A stretch of DNA of 64,000 nt from NCBI RefSeq assembly GCF_900100785.1, contig NZ_FNCP01000024.1, forward strand, positions 20,007-84,006. The letters are read 5' to 3'. Positions 25,655-34,911 of this stretch are shown here, in pieces. The notes beneath the pieces were generated by a model that was not told where the DNA came from, did no database searches, and saw only the letters and a list, made by a program, of their open reading frames with translations. A program made the position numbers and the translations under genes. Position 1 is the stretch's first letter; each line of letters opens with the position of its first letter. The DNA comes from Desulfosporosinus hippei DSM 8344. GTDB taxonomy: Bacteria; Bacillota; Desulfitobacteriia; Desulfitobacteriales; Desulfitobacteriaceae.

Positions 25655-25759
25655 ATGAGTACTAGTGCTATTGTAATGATGTGCGTCGGAATTATCGTAA
25701 TTTGGGGCGGGCTTGCAGCCAGCATTTGGCATGCTGTAAGAGCTTCAAAGCAAAGATAG
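25655..25759 (+). CDS. metS: MetS-family NSS transporter small subunit
   Basis: A 34-aa protein, MSTSAIVMMCVGIIVIWGGL then AASIWHAVRASKQR: one membrane helix with a basic C-terminus, the pattern of the MetS small subunit of Na+-dependent Met/Ala importers. AAGGAG is 9 nt before the ATG. The longer upstream open frame is repeat DNA and is rejected. The NSS transporter it should serve ends about 985 bp upstream, with family B repeat DNA in between. Confidence 0.8.
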   Translation: MSTSAIVMMCVGIIVIWGGLAASIWHAVRASKQR

Positions 25760-25809
25760 GGTAATCAAGACAAATCGAAGTATATTTAATGATTTTAAAT
25801 TAATAAAAA

Positions 25810-25856
25810 AATCATAAAAGGTAAGCCTGGATTTCCAAGGCTTACCTTTTATGATT
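25810..25856 (+). terminator. Terminator after metS
   Basis: AATCATAAAAGGTAAGCC and GGCTTACCTTTTATGATT form an 18-bp perfect stem with an 11-nt loop. Confidence 0.75.
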
Positions 25857-25943
25857 GTGGGAAATTTTATTCTTGTTCGTTCTTAATGGGTCTCTAATAA
25901 TGTTTCGGTTAAGTGAAGTGTAATCGACAGAATAAGTAAATTA

Positions 25944-25974
25944 GTCTAAAGTAAAATTGCATTTTACTTTAGAC
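25944..25974. promoter_or_regulatory. 14-bp inverted repeat before the second Fic gene (possible operator)
   Basis: GTCTAAAGTAAAAT-TGC-ATTTTACTTTAGAC is a perfect AT-rich palindrome 68 bp upstream of the Fic start with no T-run beyond the stem itself. It may be an operator. Confidence 0.55.
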
Positions 25975-26041
25975 AAGGTTTTCGGCCCTCGGACTGGTAC
26001 TTCCCCGAATTTGTCGAACTGATTTTCCAGGTGATTATCAT

Positions 26042-26887
26042 ATGGTTACTACCAAAATGTGGTATAATAAAGGCGAGATATTATATGAAGAGGGGATCAA
26101 CTTGGACAATTACAGCAGAGTGGTTGGACTATGGCAGTCTTACAGAATTGTATCTGCCGCTGATTTAGATAAATACTTGGACAGCTTCCGCATCCTGTTT
26201 GCATTCCATTCGGGTAAAATAGAGAATGAAGAAATTACTTATCATGATACTCGAGAAATCTTTGAAAATGGAAGTGTTACAAACTTTACGGGGAGTCCTC
26301 GAGGGTTATTTGAACAACAAAACCAAAAGTTGTCTTATGAATTTTTAAAAGAGAGAATTGCGAAACTTGAACCTCCTAGCCTAGAGCTGGTTAAGGAGAT
26401 TCATAAGGTTCTTACTAGTGGGACATATGACCTGGGTAGGTATATTACAAATGAGGAGCGTCCGGGAGAATTTAAAAAACATGATTATGTAACCGGCGTT
26501 CATGAAGTCGGATCTTCTGTGGAAAATGTGGAAAGTGATCTACTGGAGCTTATTGCAGAAGTAAATGAGTATAGGGGAAAGGATGTTTTAAAAGCTGCGG
26601 CTTATCTTCATGCTAGGTTTGAGTACATTCATCCTTTCGCCGATGGAAATGGACGAGTTGGCAGAACACTGATGAATTACTATCTCATGATTCATAATCA
26701 TCCGCCTCTCATCGTGTATGATGAAGATAAGCGTCTGTATTACCAGTGCCTTCAGAAGTATGATGAAATAGAGGAACTGGATTCTTTGTATAAGTTTTTC
26801 AAGTATGAAACGGAAAAAACATGGGAAAAAGCATTGAATCTCGCAAATGGTGTGAAGCAGCCTCGCAAAGGTTTGTCCGATATCTAA
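26042..26887 (+). CDS. Fic family protein, class II
   Basis: A 281-aa protein. The N-terminal inhibitory helix SGKIEN (about 59-64) matches the (S/T)xxxE(G/N) class II motif exactly, and the catalytic motif HPFADGNGRVGR lies near residues 197-208. It would AMPylate a protein target when the inhibitory Glu is released. It is an orphan gene with a palindrome upstream and a terminator downstream. ATG 26042 has AGGTG at good spacing. TTG 26102 with GAGGGG is an equally plausible start and would remove 20 residues. Confidence 0.85.
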   Translation: MVTTKMWYNKGEILYEEGINLDNYSRVVGLWQSYRIVSAADLDKYLDSFRILFAFHSGKIENEEITYHDTREIFENGSVTNFTGSPRGLFEQQNQKLSYEFLKERIAKLEPPSLELVKEIHKVLTSGTYDLGRYITNEERPGEFKKHDYVTGVHEVGSSVENVESDLLELIAEVNEYRGKDVLKAAAYLHARFEYIHPFADGNGRVGRTLMNYYLMIHNHPPLIVYDEDKRLYYQCLQKYDEIEELDSLYKFFKYETEKTWEKALNLANGVKQPRKGLSDI

Positions 26888-26932
26888 GGAATATATAGTA
26901 ACCGACAGGTTATATAGTAAAGCAGTGAAGCA

Positions 26933-26985
26933 ACATCCGTGATAATTGTACAGAGTATACAATTTTTACGGATTTTTTTTATTTT
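26933..26985 (+). terminator. Terminator after the second Fic gene
   Basis: ATCCGT..ATAATTGTA pairs imperfectly with TACAATTTTTACGGAT, followed by T8. Confidence 0.7.
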
Positions 26986-27059
26986 TAAGCAGGTATTCCA
27001 TAAAATATGCCGAATACCTAAATCTATTATAAAACACATTATTATTTAAGGAAGGTGTT

Positions 27060-28226
27060 ATGATTACAATGAAAAAAGGACTCATAAAATGGTTTAGTGG
27101 TATGACCATTGGTGCACTGCTGTTAACCACAGCAGGCTGCGGAGGGGGAGCTGCTCCCGCTGCAAATTCTGGCTCACAAAGCGGAGAGGCCGCTAAAATT
27201 GGGGTTATCTCTTATCTGACCGGTGGCGGGGCTGCCTATGGCCAAGCCATTAAAGAGGGTTTGGATCTGGCTAAGGAAGAGATTAACGCTCAAGGCAAAG
27301 TTAAAGTTGATCTGATTTATGAAGATTCCCGGGGAGACAAGACGGAAGCCATTAATGCTATTAATAAATTAATCAATAAAGATAATGTTGTCGGTATCAT
27401 TGGACCTACCCTCAGCGGAGAGATGTTTGCCGCCGGCCCGATTGCTGATCAAGCAGGAGTTCCGATCATGGGAACCTCAACCACGGCAGAAGGGATCCCG
27501 GCTCTGGGTAATTTCGTCTTCCGGAATGCTTTGCCGGAGTTCTTAGCAGTTCCCCAGGCAGTGGAGAAAGCAATCTCTACTTATAACTTGAAAAAAGTCG
27601 CTGTCATGTACTCTAACAATAATGACTGGGCAGTGTCCGGATATAAGACTATTGAGAGCACGCTTAAGAAGAATGGTGTCGAAATCGTTGCCACCGAAAC
27701 CTTTGCGGATAAAGATACAGATTACTCCGCCCAGTTGACGAAGATTGCCTCCTTAAAGCCGGATGCCGTTATGGTATCCAGCCTCTATCAGGAAGCCTCC
27801 CTGGTCTTGAAGAAAGCCAGAGAAATCGGGATCACTGTTCCTTTTGTGGGAACGAATGGCTTTAACTCTCCTGAGCTGATCAAAATTGCCGGAGCTGCTG
27901 CTGATGGTGCCATCGTGGCCAGCCCTTGGTTCCCCGGTAAGCAAGATGAGAAGGTACAAAAGTTTATTGCTGACTACAAAGCTAAGTACAACAACAAGGT
28001 GCCTGATCAGTTTGCGGCCCAAGCCTATGATGCCTTATATATCTATGCCAGTGCTTTGGAGCAAGCCGGCTCCACCACAGATCGTCAAAAGCTGCGGGAT
28101 AGTATTGCAGCCATTAAAGGTTTCCAAGGTGTAACCGGAAAGTTCGCCTTTGATGAAAAACGTGAACCGGTTATGAGTGCTACTGTTTTGATTATTAAGG
28201 ATGGACAGTTTACGGAACTCAAATAA
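27060..28226 (+). CDS. livK: Branched-chain amino-acid ABC transporter, substrate-binding lipoprotein
   Basis: A 388-aa protein with a lipoprotein signal (ALLLTTAGCGGG, lipid-modified Cys near residue 25) and a type I periplasmic-binding fold: AKIGVISYLTGGGAAYGQAI, NVVGIIGPTLSGEMFAAGPI, VPIMGTSTTAEGIP. It binds the amino acid outside the cell for the LivHMGF complex encoded next. AAGGAAGG precedes the ATG. Ligand specificity within the Leu/Ile/Val (or amide, urea) group is not set by sequence alone. Confidence 0.88.
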   Translation: MITMKKGLIKWFSGMTIGALLLTTAGCGGGAAPAANSGSQSGEAAKIGVISYLTGGGAAYGQAIKEGLDLAKEEINAQGKVKVDLIYEDSRGDKTEAINAINKLINKDNVVGIIGPTLSGEMFAAGPIADQAGVPIMGTSTTAEGIPALGNFVFRNALPEFLAVPQAVEKAISTYNLKKVAVMYSNNNDWAVSGYKTIESTLKKNGVEIVATETFADKDTDYSAQLTKIASLKPDAVMVSSLYQEASLVLKKAREIGITVPFVGTNGFNSPELIKIAGAAADGAIVASPWFPGKQDEKVQKFIADYKAKYNNKVPDQFAAQAYDALYIYASALEQAGSTTDRQKLRDSIAAIKGFQGVTGKFAFDEKREPVMSATVLIIKDGQFTELK

Positions 28227-28245
28227 TTATTGGGAGTGAAGGTTT

Positions 28246-29124
28246 TTGTTCTGGCAACAATTGGTCAATGGCTTGACTCTGGGTAGTACCTACTCACTGG
28301 TCGCTTTAGGATACACCCTGATTATGGGAGTTCTGAACATCATCAATATGGCTCATGGAGAAATATTTATGATCGGAGCTTTTGTCGGGTTGTACCTGGT
28401 GACTTATCTAAAAGTTAATATTTTCGTGGCCATGGCGGGAGCTATGTTGGCCAGTGCGTTGCTGGGTTGTTTAATGGAAATGCTGGCCTTGCGTCCTTTG
28501 AGACGCAGGGCTGTTTCCCACCTGGCACCTTTGATTAGTACCATTGGGGTATCAATCTTTCTGGAAAGTCTGGCCTTGAATCTCTTCGGGCCTCAATCCC
28601 AAGCCTTTCCTACGGAATTAGCCACAGTTCAATTTGAGCTGGGTCCCATCCGGATTACCCTGGTGCAAATTATTATTCTGGGCATATCCTTTGGTTTGAT
28701 GTTTATTCTCCGTTTCTGGCTGGCCAAAACTCGGGTAGGCAAAGCTATTCGAACCACGGCTGAGAATATTGAGACAGCCAATCTGCTGGGTATCAACACT
28801 AACCGAATTATCTTTTTAACCGTTGCCTTGGCTTCAGGCTTAGGAGGGGTTGCGGGGGTATTGGTAGGACTATCCTTTAATGCGGTGGAACCCACCATGG
28901 GCTTATCCATGGGTCTGAAGGGTCTGGCTGTTCTGATCCTGGGTGGTATGGGGAATATCACCGGTGCCATGCTCGGCGGTCTGATTTTAGGCATCGCGGA
29001 AGTTTTCACCGTGGCTTACGGAGCATCTTCCTATCGAGATGCAGTGGCCTTCGGCATGATTATTCTCATTCTGTTTATTCGTCCTCAAGGACTTTTTGGC
29101 AAACGACAAGGGGGACGTTTTTAG
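28246..29124 (+). CDS. livH: Branched-chain amino-acid ABC permease LivH
   Basis: A 292-aa permease starting at TTG. GLTLGSTYSLVALGYTLIMG then VLNIINMAHGEIFMIGAF is the classic LivH N-terminus, and LKGLAVLILGGMGNITGAML the conserved EAA-like loop. About eight membrane helices. It lies 19 bp after livK and its stop is immediately followed by the livM ATG, so it belongs to one operon. Confidence 0.9.
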   Translation: MFWQQLVNGLTLGSTYSLVALGYTLIMGVLNIINMAHGEIFMIGAFVGLYLVTYLKVNIFVAMAGAMLASALLGCLMEMLALRPLRRRAVSHLAPLISTIGVSIFLESLALNLFGPQSQAFPTELATVQFELGPIRITLVQIIILGISFGLMFILRFWLAKTRVGKAIRTTAENIETANLLGINTNRIIFLTVALASGLGGVAGVLVGLSFNAVEPTMGLSMGLKGLAVLILGGMGNITGAMLGGLILGIAEVFTVAYGASSYRDAVAFGMIILILFIRPQGLFGKRQGGRF

Positions 29125-30066
29125 ATGGCTATTTTACTAAATCAATATTATTTGCAAATTGCTGTTTTTGTCATGGTCAATGCAATTTTAGGCGTAAGCA
29201 TTTATTTGACTTTATCCACCGGTCAATTGTCTTTGGGTAATGCCGGTTTTATGAGTATTGGAGCTTATACATGTGCTATTTTGACCGTTAAAGCCGGTCT
29301 GCCCGTTTATTTGGCTATTCCACTCGGTGGCGTTGCCGCCAGTTTCATTTCGATAATTATTGGTTTTCCGGCTTTGCGGCTGACGGGGATTTATCTGGCC
29401 ATTGCCACTTTGGGTTTTGGCGAGGTTGTCCGGGTTATTGTCTTGAATTTAAAAATAACCAATGGAGCCTTAGGGATCTCCGGAATCCCCACTCTGGGGA
29501 CCAAGATCGGTAAAATCTTGTCTTCTTTCGGTATGTCCAAGTTCGGAGGATTTTCCGCTCAGCAAGTAAGTACCTTGCTGGTGCTGGTTATTTTACTCCT
29601 GGTTCTGGCCTTTCTGATTTTCTTCTGTATCAGACTTAATCGCTCCAGAGTCGGTCGGGCCTTTGCTGCTATTAAAGCCGATGAGTCGGCGGCGGAAGCC
29701 ATGGGGATTAATACCACCTACTACAAGCTGCTGGCCTTTGCCTTAGGAGCCCTGATTGCCGGGATTGCCGGTGGATTATCTGCTCATTTGACCTTTTTCA
29801 TCGGGCCTAAAGACTTTGCTTACCACCGTACAGTTGAAATTCTGCTTTACGCCGTCTTGGGCGGGAGTGACCTGGTTATTGGCCCTATCGTTGGAGCCTT
29901 AATCCTGACCTTGCTCCCTGAAGTATTGCGTTCCGCCTCTAATTATCGGCTGATGATTTATGGAGCTCTTTTAGTAACGATGATGGCCTTTCGGCCTCAG
30001 GGTCTGATCAGTGAGGAGACGGTTCGTTATTGGAAGGGTAAGCTTGGAAGGGGGAGTAAGCAATGA
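29125..30066 (+). CDS. livM: Branched-chain amino-acid ABC permease LivM
   Basis: A 313-aa permease with STGQLSLGNAGFMSIGAYTC, IYLAIATLGFGEVVRVIVLN and the GVNTTYYKLLAFALGA-type coupling region (here GINTTYYKLLAFALGAL). It pairs with LivH in the membrane. The ATG directly abuts the livH stop and its own stop overlaps livG by 4 bp (ATGA). Confidence 0.9.
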   Translation: MAILLNQYYLQIAVFVMVNAILGVSIYLTLSTGQLSLGNAGFMSIGAYTCAILTVKAGLPVYLAIPLGGVAASFISIIIGFPALRLTGIYLAIATLGFGEVVRVIVLNLKITNGALGISGIPTLGTKIGKILSSFGMSKFGGFSAQQVSTLLVLVILLLVLAFLIFFCIRLNRSRVGRAFAAIKADESAAEAMGINTTYYKLLAFALGALIAGIAGGLSAHLTFFIGPKDFAYHRTVEILLYAVLGGSDLVIGPIVGALILTLLPEVLRSASNYRLMIYGALLVTMMAFRPQGLISEETVRYWKGKLGRGSKQ

Positions 30067-30824
30067 AATTAGTCCTTGACCAAGTGAGTAAAAGCTTTGG
30101 CGGCTTGGCGGCCTTAAGCAATGTCAGCTTTAAAGTCAATGAGGGGGAAATCGTGGGAATTATCGGCCCCAATGGAGCAGGTAAGACCACCCTCTTTAAC
30201 CTGATCACCGGGATTTTCCCTCCGACTGAGGGAAGTATCACTTATAAAGAGAAAAACATCTTGGGCTTGCGCCCCTATAAGGTTACTGAACTGGGCTTAG
30301 CTCGAACCTTTCAGAATATCCGTCTTTTTGGTCATTTGAGTCCTTTGGAAAATGTCATGGTCGGGGCTCATTGCCGAACCAAGTCCGGGGTCTGGAGAGG
30401 GTTATGGCACACGCCTGCTCAACGCAAAGAAGAGAAGAAGACCAGGGAACGGGCCCAAGAACTCCTGAAGTTAGTGGGAATTGAGGAGGACATTGATTCT
30501 CCTGCCAGCTCCTTGCCCTATGGACAGCAGCGTCGGTTGGAGATTGCCAGGGCACTGGCCACTGAACCGGAGCTAATTCTTCTTGATGAGCCGGCGGCGG
30601 GGATGAATGAGAGTGAAACTGAAGACTTGCGTCATCTAATTAAGAAAATCCAAACCATGGGCAAGACGGTGATCCTGATTGAACATGATATGAACCTGGT
30701 GATGAACGTTTGTGATCGCCTGATGGTGATCAATTTTGGACAAAAGATTGCTGAAGGCACTCCGGCAGAGATTCAGCAAAACCCATTGGTCATTGAAGCC
30801 TATTTGGGCCGGGAGGAGGACTAA
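30063..30824 (+). CDS. livG: Branched-chain amino-acid ABC ATPase LivG
   Basis: A 253-aa ATPase. Walker A GPNGAGKTT, LARTFQNIRLFGHLSPLENV (typical LivG Q-loop region), signature LPYGQQRRLEIARAL and Walker B ELILLDEPAAGM. The LPYGQ signature variant is characteristic of LivG. Its start overlaps livM (ATGA), and livF follows after 3 bp. Confidence 0.93.
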   Translation: MKLVLDQVSKSFGGLAALSNVSFKVNEGEIVGIIGPNGAGKTTLFNLITGIFPPTEGSITYKEKNILGLRPYKVTELGLARTFQNIRLFGHLSPLENVMVGAHCRTKSGVWRGLWHTPAQRKEEKKTRERAQELLKLVGIEEDIDSPASSLPYGQQRRLEIARALATEPELILLDEPAAGMNESETEDLRHLIKKIQTMGKTVILIEHDMNLVMNVCDRLMVINFGQKIAEGTPAEIQQNPLVIEAYLGREED

Positions 30825-30827
30825 GAG

Positions 30828-31544
30828 ATGCTGAATATTAGCGGTTTGTCCACAAGTTATGGTAGTATTCAAGCCATCAAAGGGATAGATATTGATGTTC
30901 CCGAAGGTTCGATTGTTTCCTTGATCGGAGCCAATGGGGCTGGGAAGACAACTACGATGAAATCTCTGGTTGGGCTTCTCAAGCCTCAGGCCGGTGAGAT
31001 TAAGTTTTTGGGTCAGGAGATTCGAGGTCTTGCTCCACATAAAATTGTTAATTTAGGAATGTCCTTAGTTCCCGAGGGGCGCAATATTTTAGCGGGAATG
31101 ACGGTTCTTGAAAATTTAGAAATGGGAGCCTATCAGAGGAAAGATAAAGAGGTTCAGAAGGATTTTGAGAAGGTCTTTAAGCGTTTTCCCATTCTGGAGG
31201 AACGGAAACAACAGTTGGGAGGAACTCTTTCCGGAGGGCAACAGCAAATGCTGGCTATCGGCCGGGCTCTCATGGCCAGACCTAAGCTTCTCTTGCTGGA
31301 TGAACCTTCGATGGGCCTGGCTCCGCTGGTTGTGGCAGATATCTTTAATGTCATTCGGGAAATTAATCAGGAAGGAACCACTATCCTTCTCGTTGAGCAG
31401 AACGTTCGTCAAGCCTTGAAGATTGCTAACTATGCCTATGTTTTGGAAACGGGAAAAATTGTGCTCCATGGCAAAGCAGATGAGGTTGCCAAGAATCCAC
31501 GGGTTATGGAAGCTTATTTGGGCGGTGCCAAGGCAGGAGTTTAA
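30828..31544 (+). CDS. livF: Branched-chain amino-acid ABC ATPase LivF
   Basis: A 238-aa ATPase. Walker A GANGAGKTT, LVPEGRNILAGMTVLENLEM (LivF-type), signature LSGGQQQMLAIGRALM and Walker B LLLLDEPSMGLAP. It is the last gene of livKHMGF, ended by a terminator 16 bp downstream. Confidence 0.93.
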   Translation: MLNISGLSTSYGSIQAIKGIDIDVPEGSIVSLIGANGAGKTTTMKSLVGLLKPQAGEIKFLGQEIRGLAPHKIVNLGMSLVPEGRNILAGMTVLENLEMGAYQRKDKEVQKDFEKVFKRFPILEERKQQLGGTLSGGQQQMLAIGRALMARPKLLLLDEPSMGLAPLVVADIFNVIREINQEGTTILLVEQNVRQALKIANYAYVLETGKIVLHGKADEVAKNPRVMEAYLGGAKAGV

Positions 31545-31559
31545 ACTTAGACTAAAAAG

Positions 31560-31590
31560 CCCCTCTTTTATTGGGAGGAGAGGGGATTAT
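31560..31590 (+). terminator. Terminator of the liv operon
   Basis: CCCCTCT / AGAGGGG stem followed by ATTATT; moderate strength. Confidence 0.65.
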
Positions 31591-31657
31591 TCTCTGGGAG
31601 GGTTATTAACTAAGCTTATCGGTCCGACCAGTAAACCGTAGAGGGAGATGTATACCA

Positions 31658-33826
31658 GTGGGAGATCAAACCCATAAAATTGTCAAAACCAAGGTTACCG
31701 AAGGACTCCGGGACATGGAGTCCCGCAAAGGGAGATTTCGGGCTTTTGATGCCATTCGCCCGGCTATGTTAAAAATGGTTCCTAATTATCCGGAGCTTTC
31801 CAATCGTTTGCGCCGGATTAAGGAATACAGTATTGATCACCTAGATGAAGTCATCGCTAAAGCCAAACATTCCTTAGAAGCTAAAGGGTGTAAGGTCTAT
31901 CTGGCGGAAACTTCCGAGGATGCCCAGAGGTATATTGCCGGTCTTATTCCTAACGAGGGTTTGGTGGTTAAGTCCAAGTCTAATGCCGGGAAGGAAATCA
32001 ATATTTCCCATTACCTGGAGGACCTGGGGGTAACTGTCGTGGAGACGGATCTGGGAGACAGAATTAACCAACTGGCCAAAAGTGAAGCCAGTCACTCTCT
32101 GGCTCCGGCTATTCATATCCCCATCGAGAAAATCACCAAGCTCTTTTCTGAAGAAGAGGGCAAAGAGTTGGAATGTACTCCTGAGGCCCTGGTGGTTTCC
32201 GCCCGCAAGGGTCTGCGGGATTTTCTGGTCAAAGCGGATGTGGGGATCTCCGGGGCCAATGCTATTTCAGCAGACACGGGGAGTGTCTTCGTCACTGAGA
32301 ATGAGGGGAATATTCGGGCGGTTTCCATGATGCCTAAAGTGCATATTGTCATCGCCGGGGTGGAGAAAATCGTCCCGACCCTGGAAGATGCTCTGCAAGT
32401 TGTCCGGGCTGCAGCAGTTTATGGCGTGGGTCAGGACATTGGCACCTATGTTTCCGTGATCTCGGGAGTCAGTGAATCCTTGGATCCTGATCTGGAGGAG
32501 TTTTCTCAGGGGCAGGGCCCCCAGGAAGTGCATATTGTTTTATTGAAAAATGGCCGTCAGGACGCAATTAAGGTAGGCTTTAAAGAATCCCTTTATTGCA
32601 TTAATTGCGGCAGCTGCCTTAACTTTTGTCCTGTCTATCAGGAAGTGGGCGGCAAGTACGGGTATAAGTATCTGGGCGGACGGGGCCTGGTCTTTGCCGC
32701 TTTTCACGGTGACCTAGGCAAATCCGAAGAAAATGGACTATCCCTCTGTATCGGCTGTCAGAAGTGTCATACGGCTTGCCCTGTACAGATGGCAACCCCG
32801 GAAATGCTCTGGAAACTTCGCCAAAATGCTGTGGCTAAGAAAGGGGTAGGCTGGAAGAAGGATTTGGTCTTCTCCATGTTAACTAAACCGAAGACTTTGC
32901 CCATGGTCAGTAAATTGGCGACAACCTTTGGAAAATTGGCTTTGAAAGATTCGGAGAAGGGGACCACCTCCCGGTTGACCTTCAATTCCTTCGGGCTGCC
33001 CCAAGAGCGGGTGATTCCCAAGTTCTCCGGTAAATCCTTTGCGGAGATTGCTCAGCCTAAATCAGTGGCTAAGCCGGTGAAGAAAGTCGGTTTCTACCCC
33101 GGGTGTGTTGTAAACTACACGGAGACTGACCTAGGTGAAGCCCTGCTCCACGTTTTGGGAGAAAACCGGGTTGAGGTGAAGCTGGCTAAAGAGGATGTGT
33201 GTTGTGGAATTCCCAGTATTGTCAGCGGGGATTTAGAACATGCCAAATCCATGGCCTTGAAAAATATTGAAAACTATAGTGGCTTGGAGATGGACGCCCT
33301 AGTCTTTGTCTGTCCCAGTTGTGCTGTAGCCTTCAAAGAAGAGTATCCTAAGTTGTTTGCCGATGCTTCCCCTGAACTGCAGGAAAAGATTAAAAAACTT
33401 GCTGAGAAGGCTAAAGATATTAATGAATTCCTAAGTAAGGATATTAAATTGAAGCTGCCAAAACAAAAAGTCACGGAAACTGTGACCTATCATGATCCTT
33501 GTCATTTGGCCCGTAGTATGGGTGTGAAAAAAGAACCCAGGGAAATTCTCCAGAAAATTCCCGGGCTGAAATACGTAGAAATGCAGGATGCGGATGCCTG
33601 TTGTGGGTTTGGCGGTTCCTTTAGCTTAAGCTTCTATGAACTCTCCCAGCGGATTAATGAAGGGAAACTGAAAAATGTCACAGACACTCAGGCCACTACC
33701 CTGGCGACCAGTTGTCCGGGCTGTATGGTTCATTTCCGAGATGGGGTGGCTCAGCACGACATGAAGCAAAAAGTTTCTCATGTGGTTCAAATTCTAAGCC
33801 GAGCCTATGGGAGGAAGAGCAAATGA
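31658..33826 (+). CDS. Fused LUD - ferredoxin - CCG iron-sulfur oxidoreductase (LutB+LutA-like)
   Basis: A 722-aa protein with GTG start. Domains in order: LUD domain (about 60-300, SGANAISADTGSVFVTENEG), two [4Fe-4S] motifs (CINCGSCLNFCP near 313 and CIGCQKCHTACP near 363), then two CCG cysteine-rich domains (YPGC near 480 with CCGIP near 514; HDPCHLARSMG near 610 with ACCGFGG near 646). B. subtilis has these parts as separate LutB and LutA in its L-lactate oxidation complex. The fusion joins the LUD/ferredoxin subunit to a heterodisulfide-reductase-like CCG subunit. A role in lactate or another 2-hydroxyacid oxidation is inferred. Confidence 0.85.
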   Translation: MGDQTHKIVKTKVTEGLRDMESRKGRFRAFDAIRPAMLKMVPNYPELSNRLRRIKEYSIDHLDEVIAKAKHSLEAKGCKVYLAETSEDAQRYIAGLIPNEGLVVKSKSNAGKEINISHYLEDLGVTVVETDLGDRINQLAKSEASHSLAPAIHIPIEKITKLFSEEEGKELECTPEALVVSARKGLRDFLVKADVGISGANAISADTGSVFVTENEGNIRAVSMMPKVHIVIAGVEKIVPTLEDALQVVRAAAVYGVGQDIGTYVSVISGVSESLDPDLEEFSQGQGPQEVHIVLLKNGRQDAIKVGFKESLYCINCGSCLNFCPVYQEVGGKYGYKYLGGRGLVFAAFHGDLGKSEENGLSLCIGCQKCHTACPVQMATPEMLWKLRQNAVAKKGVGWKKDLVFSMLTKPKTLPMVSKLATTFGKLALKDSEKGTTSRLTFNSFGLPQERVIPKFSGKSFAEIAQPKSVAKPVKKVGFYPGCVVNYTETDLGEALLHVLGENRVEVKLAKEDVCCGIPSIVSGDLEHAKSMALKNIENYSGLEMDALVFVCPSCAVAFKEEYPKLFADASPELQEKIKKLAEKAKDINEFLSKDIKLKLPKQKVTETVTYHDPCHLARSMGVKKEPREILQKIPGLKYVEMQDADACCGFGGSFSLSFYELSQRINEGKLKNVTDTQATTLATSCPGCMVHFRDGVAQHDMKQKVSHVVQILSRAYGRKSK

Positions 33827-34890
33827 GTACTAAAGCCCAAACAATCTTAACGAAAATTCGTTCCCGTCGAGACACCCTGCTCCTGGAATATCCAAAATTG
33901 GCTGGCCAGGTGCAGGACATCAAAAGTGGGGTAGCGAATAACCTTAAGGAACATGTGAATTTGGCAATCTCTTCACTCAAAGGTAAGGGTTGCCATGTGA
34001 TGATTGCTAAGAACGCGGCAGAAGCTCAGGAGCAGATTCTGAAAATCCTGGCGGGTAATCAGAATGTGGCTATGAGTAAAAACCCTGTTTTCAGTGAAAT
34101 CCGTTTAAGAGATTATTTAAAATCGAAGAGTGTTGAGGTTTTGGAGACTGACCTGGGGGAGAGAGCTGCCGGGACTCAGACCGACCTTCACCCTTGGATT
34201 GCCAGTATCAATACGCCGATTACGGATAAAGAATGGGTAGCACGGACTAAAGAAGAGATTAAACAGAAGGCAGCCCATCTCCAGTTTGGAATTACCGGTG
34301 CCGAAGCGATTGTTGAACAAAATGGAACCATAGCCCTCTTAGAAAGTGAAGGAAATGTGCGCTTCACTTCGAATCTCCCCTATAATCATATTGTGGTAGC
34401 GGGAATGGATAAGATTGTCCCTTCTCTGGAAGATGCTTTAGCAGTTTGTCGGGGGATTAGTGTCTATGGGATGGGAAAAGATATTCTGAAGTATATATCC
34501 TTTATCAGCGGTCCCAGCAGAACGGCGGATATCGAGTTTAGAATGGTGCAGGGGATGCACGGGCCTAAAGAAGTCTATGTAATTCTGCTGGATAATGGGC
34601 GGCTGGAAGCCTCTAAAAGTAAGCAGTTGGATGCCCTCAAATGCCTGCACTGCGGAGGATGTCTCGTGGATTGTCCCCAATATCTAGTCGATGGATTAGA
34701 GAAGGGTTATTATTATACCGGGAAAAGGGCAAAAGTCCTGGCGGCGTTTATGAAGGGAGCCAAACCCTTGGATCCTAGTTCAAGCCTAAGCGGCAGTACT
34801 GAAACTAAAGCTAACACTAAAACTAAAACTGAGGATTGTGGAGATTGCTCGTTGTGCAATAATAATTGTCCTGCGGGTATTAAGGTTTAA
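33823..34890 (+). CDS. LUD domain protein with C-terminal [4Fe-4S] motifs
   Basis: A 355-aa protein. The ATG at 33823 overlaps the previous stop (ATGA) and has GGAAGAG upstream; the longer frame from 33712 lies inside the fused gene and is rejected. The LUD domain spans about 60-270 (GITGAEAIVEQNGTIALLES), followed by CLHCGGCLVDCPQYL near 270 and a terminal CGDCSLCNNNCPAGI, separated by a Thr/Lys/Ser-rich linker. It resembles a LutB shortened and combined with LutC-like function. It is translationally coupled to the fused LutAB-like gene and probably forms a complex with it. Confidence 0.82.
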   Translation: MSTKAQTILTKIRSRRDTLLLEYPKLAGQVQDIKSGVANNLKEHVNLAISSLKGKGCHVMIAKNAAEAQEQILKILAGNQNVAMSKNPVFSEIRLRDYLKSKSVEVLETDLGERAAGTQTDLHPWIASINTPITDKEWVARTKEEIKQKAAHLQFGITGAEAIVEQNGTIALLESEGNVRFTSNLPYNHIVVAGMDKIVPSLEDALAVCRGISVYGMGKDILKYISFISGPSRTADIEFRMVQGMHGPKEVYVILLDNGRLEASKSKQLDALKCLHCGGCLVDCPQYLVDGLEKGYYYTGKRAKVLAAFMKGAKPLDPSSSLSGSTETKANTKTKTEDCGDCSLCNNNCPAGIKV

Positions 34891-34911
34891 CGGGCTCTAG
34901 GGGAGGTTACA

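Noticed and set aside
24741..25725. Several overlapping Arg/Pro-rich frames in the GC-rich gap after the NSS transporter
   Set aside because: They lie in repeat B, have skewed composition, no RBS, and matching frames on both strands of other repeat copies.
33712..33822. 37-codon extension of the second LUD gene
   Set aside because: It lies within the fused upstream gene in another frame; ATG 33823 with ATGA overlap is the natural start.
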